A stretch of DNA of 64,000 bases from Blautia schinkii DSM 10518. Lineage in GTDB: Bacteria; Bacillota; Clostridia; Lachnospirales; Lachnospiraceae. The position numbers and the translations under genes are program-made. The notes under the pieces were generated by a model. It was not told the origin of the DNA, did not search any database, and saw nothing but the letters and a program-made list of their open reading frames with translations. Within the stretch, counting starts at the first letter, position 1, and every line of letters begins with the position of its first letter. Below, in pieces: positions 59,693 through 64,000 of this stretch. The stretch is taken from contig KL370850.1 of assembly GCA_000702025.1 (NCBI GenBank), forward strand, positions 348,359 to 412,358, given 5' to 3'.

Positions 59693-60712
59693 TTAAACGT
59701 TCAGCAGTTTGCCAAAGTGTTTGATTGTACGAACCATCTGGCTTGTGTAGGAGTTCTCATTGTCATACCAGGAAATTACCTGTACCTGAGTAGTGCCGTT
59801 GTCTAACGGAAGAACCATTGTCTGAGTAGCATCAAACAGAGAACCAAATTTCATACCAACGATATCGCTGGATACGATTTCGTCCTCGTTGTATCCGAAG
59901 GACTCATTTGCTGCTTCTTTCATAGCTGCATTGATCTGCTCTTTTGTTACAGTACCTTCTACAACTGCTGTTAAGATAGTTGTGGAACCTGTCGGGGTTG
60001 GAACACGCTGTGCAGCGCCGATTAATTTGCCGTTCAGTTCCGGAATAACAAGGCCGATTGCTTTAGCAGCACCGGTGCTGTTCGGAACGATGTTGATAGC
60101 TGCAGCGCGGGATCTTCTTAAGTCACCTTTTCTCTGCGGTCCGTCAAGTGTCATCTGATCGCCTGTGTAAGCGTGGATTGTGCACATGATACCGGATTTG
60201 ATCGGTGCTAAGTCATTTAATGCTTTTGCCATCGGAGCTAAGCAGTTAGTTGTACAGGAAGCTGCAGAGATGATGTGGTCATCGCTTGTAAGCTGCTCGT
60301 GGTTTACATTGTAAACGATGGTAGGCAGGTCGTTTCCAGCCGGAGCGGAGATAACGACATGTTTAGCGCCTGCATCGATATGAGCCTGAGCTTTTTCTTT
60401 GGAGGTGTAGAATCCGGTACATTCCAGAACTACGTCTACGCCCAGCTCTCCCCATGGAAGATCTGCTGCCTTAGCTTCTGCGTAAATTTTGATTTCTTTT
60501 CCGTCTACAGTGATGGAGTCTTCGCCTGCTGTAACCTTGTCACATAAAGCGTATCTTCCCTGTGTAGAGTCATATTTTAATAAGTGAGCCAGCATTTTCG
60601 GGGATGTTAAGTCGTTGATAGCTACGATTTCAAATCCCTCTGCTCCAAACATCTGACGGAATGCAAGACGACCGATACGGCCAAAACCATTGATTGCAAC
60701 TTTTACTGCCAT
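59693..60712 (-). CDS. gap: Glyceraldehyde-3-phosphate dehydrogenase, type I
   Basis: 339 aa. The NAD-binding INGFGRIGRLAFRQM opens the protein; the catalytic cysteine is in ISAASCTTNCLAPMAKAL, followed by DGPQRKGDLRRSRAAAINIVP and the C-terminal SWYDNENSYTSQMVR. It oxidises glyceraldehyde 3-phosphate with phosphate and NAD+. First gene of the gap-pgk-tpiA group, with its own promoter at 60788-60816. Confidence 0.97.
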   Translation of the reverse strand: MAVKVAINGFGRIGRLAFRQMFGAEGFEIVAINDLTSPKMLAHLLKYDSTQGRYALCDKVTAGEDSITVDGKEIKIYAEAKAADLPWGELGVDVVLECTGFYTSKEKAQAHIDAGAKHVVISAPAGNDLPTIVYNVNHEQLTSDDHIISAASCTTNCLAPMAKALNDLAPIKSGIMCTIHAYTGDQMTLDGPQRKGDLRRSRAAAINIVPNSTGAAKAIGLVIPELNGKLIGAAQRVPTPTGSTTILTAVVEGTVTKEQINAAMKEAANESFGYNEDEIVSSDIVGMKFGSLFDATQTMVLPLDNGTTQVQVISWYDNENSYTSQMVRTIKHFGKLLNV

Positions 60713-60787
60713 GATAAATTCCTCCTATGAATTAAATGGTAAATTAGAACGCTCCCCATTTGTTAAAGAAACGTCAACCTATTTGGT

Positions 60788-60816
60788 ATTGTACCGAATT
60801 TCAAACAAAAATTCAA
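60788..60816 (-). promoter_or_regulatory. Promoter of gap
   Basis: Minus strand TTGAAT (60811-60816), a 17-base spacer, TACAAT (60788-60793). Confidence 0.72.
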
Positions 60817-60834
60817 GACTATTTTATAAAAAAC

Positions 60835-60930
60835 ATCACAAAAATCTTTTTTATGCTATAATATCATGTAAGTGTCACTGGGGGCCGGAGCACGAACTGA
60901 CTTTATCAGGCAGCTCCCGGCTTCCTGATA
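60835..60930 (+). promoter_or_regulatory. Promoter and leader hairpin of the PHP phosphatase gene
   Basis: ATCACA (60835-60840), a 16-base spacer, TATAAT (60857-60862). In the leader TATCAGG (60904-60910) pairs with CCTGATA (60924-60930), and GCCGGAGC upstream can instead pair with GCTCCCGGC, so two folds compete. No known riboswitch is recognised. Confidence 0.5.
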
Positions 60931-60954
60931 GAAAGCTGGAAAGGATTCTGCCTT

Positions 60955-61773
60955 ATGAATAATAAAATTTTATGGGACTGCCATATGCACTCTGCATTTT
61001 CCGCTGATTCCGAGACGCCTATGGAGCAAATGATTGAAAAAGCCTGTGCTCTGGGGCTACAGGGCATCTGCTTTACAGAGCATCTTGACCCGGATTATCC
61101 GCCCACGCCGGACCAACTTGATTTTTCCCTTGATATGAAGACCTATATAGAAACACTTTTTTTTCTTAAAGAGCAGTATCAGGAGCGTATCCAGGTGAAT
61201 TTCGGCATCGAACTGGGGTTACAGGAACACCTGGGAGATTTTTTTCGTGGATTGACGCAAACTGCACCTTTTGATTTCGTAATTGGCTCCTCCCACGTTG
61301 TGCACGGGTATGACCCATATTATGATGATTACTTCGCGGGGAGAGAGGAATATGATTGTTACCGGGAATACTTTGAGTCTATCCTGGAAAACCTTCAGTC
61401 TTTTGACGGAATGGATGTATACGGTCATCTGGACTATGTGGTGAGATACGGTCCCGGGAAAAACAAGGAGTATTCTTACGGAATTTATAGTGATATACTG
61501 GATGAAATCCTGCGCACGCTTATTTCCCGCAATATCGGTATTGAGCTGAATACCGGCGGCTATCATTACGGTTTAGGGGAACCAAATCCCTGTGTGGACG
61601 TGATTCGACGGTACCGTGAGCTTGGTGGAGAAATCATTACCGTAGGTGCAGATGCACACACACCGGACAAGGTGGCTTATGCTTTTGACAAGGCTGCTGC
61701 CGTGCTTGAGCAATGTGGATTCCGCTATTATACCGTATTCCGCAGCCGTAAGCCTGAATTTCTGGCATTGTAA
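60955..61773 (+). CDS. PHP-family histidinol-phosphatase-like phosphoesterase
   Basis: 272 aa. Metal-binding PHP motifs: DCHMHSAFSAD, CFTEHLDPDYP, GIELGLQEH, VIGSSHVVHG, DVYGHLDYVVRYG and ADAHTPDKV. These match the HisJ/HisK type that hydrolyses histidinol phosphate, the last phosphatase step of histidine synthesis in Firmicutes, but no other his genes lie nearby, so another phosphoester is possible. GGAAAGGA lies nine bases before the ATG. Confidence 0.88.
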   Translation: MNNKILWDCHMHSAFSADSETPMEQMIEKACALGLQGICFTEHLDPDYPPTPDQLDFSLDMKTYIETLFFLKEQYQERIQVNFGIELGLQEHLGDFFRGLTQTAPFDFVIGSSHVVHGYDPYYDDYFAGREEYDCYREYFESILENLQSFDGMDVYGHLDYVVRYGPGKNKEYSYGIYSDILDEILRTLISRNIGIELNTGGYHYGLGEPNPCVDVIRRYRELGGEIITVGADAHTPDKVAYAFDKAAAVLEQCGFRYYTVFRSRKPEFLAL

Positions 61774-61775
61774 AC

Positions 61776-61885
61776 TTAAGTTCCGGCATTGGTAAGCTAA
61801 GTTCCGAGCATTGTCACCCAAAGTTCCGGGCATTGTCATCCTAAGTTCCGGGCATCGTTAACCTAATTTACGGGCATCTCATCTG
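61776..61885. repeat. Five imperfect ~22-bp tandem repeats
   Basis: Units start TAAGTTCCGGGCATTGTCA or close variants from just past the PHP stop to 61885; the outer units are the most diverged. Confidence 0.85.
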
Positions 61886-61907
61886 ATTCTGTCAGTGTAA
61901 TGCCCGT
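61870..61907 (-). terminator. Possible terminator after alpha-glucosidase gene
   Basis: ACGGGCAT/ATGCCCGT stem with a 22-base loop just past the glucosidase stop; its distal arm is the last unit of the tandem repeats. The minus-strand tail (AAATTAGG) is only weakly T-rich. Confidence 0.5.
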
Positions 61908-61914
61908 TATGTCG

Positions 61915-63630
61915 TTATGAATTACGCTTTTCTACCATGCACGCCTCATATGGACGAAGCTGATTTCTTACTGTTTCACTGTCGCATTGCTCTTCCGTTG
62001 TATCCCCATAATTCCCCGCCAGCAGCCTGAATCCGCGAATCTCTACAGGCAAAATTCCGTCTGTCATATTTACCCAAACCTGAATTTCTTTCCCATCCCG
62101 GGATATCCTGCGGAATGCGATCACACCTTCCGCTTGTTCGGGTATCTCTTCTATTTCTCCGTAGACCAAGGTGTCTATGAATTCCGGGCTTTTGCGCAGG
62201 GAAATCAACTTTCTGTAAAAGTGATAGAGAGATTCCTCATCCCCAAGCTGTTTCTCCGCATTGTTTACACAATAATCGGGATTCAGCTTCAGCCAGGGTT
62301 TCCCGTCTGAAAATCCGGCATTTTCACTGTCATTCCAGGGCATAGGCGTCCGGCTGTTGTCACGGCTTCTGTCATTGACAAATTTAAGCGCCGCCTCTTT
62401 GGCAATGCCCGCATTTATCGCCCTCCGGTACTGATCCTTTGTATTCAGATCGTCATACTCCTCAATAGATTCAAAGGGGCAGTTGATCATCCCCAGCTCC
62501 TCACCCTGATAGAGAAATACGGTACCACGAAGTCCCATAAGCAGTACAGCCAGAGCTGAGCCCTGCAGAAACCGTAAGTGCAGATCATCCGCACGCGCAG
62601 TTTTTTCCCGGAAATACTTATTCAGGGATCGGGACTGGTCATGATTTTCCAGGTAAACGGCTCCCCAGCCCTGCTTCTGCACGCTGAGCTGGCTTCTGAA
62701 AATCAGGTTTTTAAGTTCCCCGAAGGTCCAGGGGGCCTGATTGTACCAGTTCCCGCCCGGAAGCAGGTCGATATCCGCATAGCTGAAATCAAAAAGCATA
62801 GAAAAGTATCCATCTTCCCCTATGAATTCTCCAAGCTTCTCATAAGGCACACCCGGTGCCTCCGCTACCGTTACCGTGTCCGTTCCGGCCAGACACTTGT
62901 CCCGCATTTCCCTCAAAAATCCGCCGATTCCAGGCCGGTTCTGTCCCAGGTCGCCTACATTACGCAGCCCGTCCGGTCCGTCCGGCTCCGCTGGGATAAG
63001 CGAAATATCCTTTTTTATGTAGGTGATGGCATCAAAGCGAAAACCGCTCACACCTTTTTCCAGCCAGTAATTGAGTATTCTGTATACTTCTTCCCGAAGT
63101 TCCTGACACTCCCAGTTCAAATCCGGCTGTGTTTTGTCGAAGGTGTGGTAATACCACGCTCGCTCTCCGGCATTTTCTCCGGCATCTTCCCACACAGAGC
63201 CGCCGAAGCAGCTTCGCGCATTGGAGGGCGGCTCTGCGCCATACCGGAATATATAATAATCGCGGTATTTACTCTCTTTACTTTCAAGAGCCGCCTGAAA
63301 CCAGGGATGCTGATCCGATGTGTGATTGAGCACCATGTCAATGATGATCCTCATATCCAGTTCTTTTGCCCGGGCAAGCAGGGCTTCCATATCCTCCATG
63401 GTGCCGAAGCTTGGGTCAATGCTGTAATAGTCCGCTACATCGTAACCATTGTCACGCATGGGGGAAGGATAAAAGGGGCAGATCCAAACCAGATCCACGC
63501 CAAGCTCTTTCAGATAAGAGAGCTTTTCCATAATGCCCCTGATATCCCCGATGCCGTCTCCATCTGTGTCCTTAAAACTTTTGGGGTATAATTCATAGCC
63601 AATGGCTTCCTTCCACCATTTTCTCTCCAT
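61915..63630 (-). CDS. GH13 alpha-glucosidase (oligo-1,6-glucosidase-like)
   Basis: 571 aa intracellular glycosidase. Region I is IIIDMVLNHTSD, the catalytic nucleophile Asp is in GVSGFRFDAITYI, the acid/base Glu in VTVAEAPG and the transition-state Asp in YLENHDQSRSL. The QPDLNWECQELREEV segment and the short C-terminal beta domain fit the oligo-1,6-glucosidase/trehalose-6-phosphate hydrolase group. There is no signal peptide, so it acts on imported oligosaccharides, consistent with the sugar ABC permease upstream. GAGGAGG precedes the ATG. Confidence 0.94.
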   Translation of the reverse strand: MERKWWKEAIGYELYPKSFKDTDGDGIGDIRGIMEKLSYLKELGVDLVWICPFYPSPMRDNGYDVADYYSIDPSFGTMEDMEALLARAKELDMRIIIDMVLNHTSDQHPWFQAALESKESKYRDYYIFRYGAEPPSNARSCFGGSVWEDAGENAGERAWYYHTFDKTQPDLNWECQELREEVYRILNYWLEKGVSGFRFDAITYIKKDISLIPAEPDGPDGLRNVGDLGQNRPGIGGFLREMRDKCLAGTDTVTVAEAPGVPYEKLGEFIGEDGYFSMLFDFSYADIDLLPGGNWYNQAPWTFGELKNLIFRSQLSVQKQGWGAVYLENHDQSRSLNKYFREKTARADDLHLRFLQGSALAVLLMGLRGTVFLYQGEELGMINCPFESIEEYDDLNTKDQYRRAINAGIAKEAALKFVNDRSRDNSRTPMPWNDSENAGFSDGKPWLKLNPDYCVNNAEKQLGDEESLYHFYRKLISLRKSPEFIDTLVYGEIEEIPEQAEGVIAFRRISRDGKEIQVWVNMTDGILPVEIRGFRLLAGNYGDTTEEQCDSETVRNQLRPYEACMVEKRNS

Positions 63631-63731
63631 TTCTTACCTCCTCGTTACTGAATAAGATAGGTAGCAGCAGCTCGCTGCTCTGAACTGCTGCCATATATTA
63701 ATATTATACATCGTGACTGTCTGACAGTGGC

Positions 63732-64000
63732 TCAACCCTTGACTGCCCCGGCAGCAATTCCTTCGATAATGTTTCTCTGCAGGAAAATGAACACCACCAA
63801 AATCGGCACTACACAGATCAGTACCGCGGGGAAGATCAATTCCCAGGGATTTCCATACTGTCCGGAAAGGCTCTTTGCATAATAAAGGCTGAGCGTCAAG
63901 GTCTTACTGTCATTGTTGCCGATGATCAAAAACGGCAGCAGATAATCGTTCCAAATCCACATGGCGTTTGTGATTACCACGGTTGCTGTGATAGGCTTCA
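63732..64000 (-). CDS. Carbohydrate ABC transporter permease (MalG-like), 5' part beyond window
   Basis: Only the last 89 residues are present; the reading continues past the right edge. The segment has AMWIWNDYLLPFLIIGN, the conserved helix of MalG-type permeases, and the C-terminal ILVVFIFLQRNIIEGIAAGAVKG tail typical of the CUT1 family. The GH13 gene follows after 101 bases and is probably in the same operon, so the permease likely imports malto- or isomalto-oligosaccharides. Confidence 0.92.
   Translation of the reverse strand, partial: KPITATVVITNAMWIWNDYLLPFLIIGNNDSKTLTLSLYYAKSLSGQYGNPWELIFPAVLICVVPILVVFIFLQRNIIEGIAAGAVKG

Overview
The window reads as one contig of a low-to-mid GC Gram-positive anaerobe of the Clostridia, most likely a gut Lachnospiraceae. 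The evidence is strong AGGAGG-type ribosome sites, TTGACA/TATAAT-type promoters with 17-base spacers, Firmicutes families (DUF4317, DUF4179, DUF6483, X-X-X-Leu-X-X-Gly heptad protein with MMPL pump), a membrane pyrophosphatase, a two-subunit iron-sulfur L-serine dehydratase and a Firmicutes-style pst-phoU-phoPR locus. No rRNA, tRNA, CRISPR array, prophage or intact insertion sequence was seen.

Layout. 1-4.1 kb: a minus-strand cluster with a Cys-rich ACGX-repeat precursor peptide, its radical SAM/SPASM maturase, a flavin-type/ferredoxin fusion, a zinc macrodomain ADP-ribose hydrolase and a class M sirtuin (cut by the left edge). A divergent HxlR regulator faces it across two overlapping promoters. 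4.1-7 kb: a serine-hydrolase-like protein that has lost its catalytic motifs and is fused to DUF302, then a MarR-pentapeptide operon with a double operator. 7-12.6 kb: TetR-controlled MMPL export module. 12.6-25 kb: GNAT, Y-family polymerase, a Mef-like MFS pump behind a leader peptide and hairpin, an ECF sigma/anti-sigma pair, a DUF1349 protein, and a TetR-MFS-ABC efflux operon. 25-29.4 kb: housekeeping and uncharacterised genes and topoisomerase III. 29.6-36.1 kb: phosphate uptake and sensing (pstSCAB-phoU-phoPR) with four PhoP boxes in front of pstS. 36.3-43.5 kb: M20 peptidase, lipid kinase and PAP2 phosphatase, glycosyltransferase/mutY/sfsA operon, HAD phosphatase. 43.5-51.6 kb: cell-wall L,D-transpeptidase, MATE pump, gpmI, homoserine dehydrogenase, DUF2974 hydrolase. 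52-57 kb: pyrophosphatase hppA, two large palindromic elements, L-serine dehydratase. 57.6-64 kb: gap, pgk, tpiA, a PHP phosphatase, and a GH13 alpha-glucosidase beside a sugar ABC permease cut by the right edge.

How the parts work together: phoPR senses phosphate limitation and drives pstSCAB from the Pho-box promoter, with phoU as the link. gap, pgk, tpiA and gpmI cover lower glycolysis, fed by the alpha-glucosidase/ABC module. Several efflux systems each have a local regulator (TetR, TetR, or a leader attenuator).

The strongest novelty candidates are: (1) two palindromic elements at 54072-54284 and 54674-54875, in which a shared head of about 105 bases, in opposite orientation and with compensatory base changes, sits between long near-perfect inverted arms whose sequence differs between the two sites; (2) the ACGX peptide cluster followed on the same strand by ADP-ribosylation enzymes; (3) a catalytically emptied beta-lactamase-fold/DUF302 fusion; (4) a leader-peptide attenuator in front of an MFS pump; and (5) many intergenic minisatellites, each with its own unit sequence.
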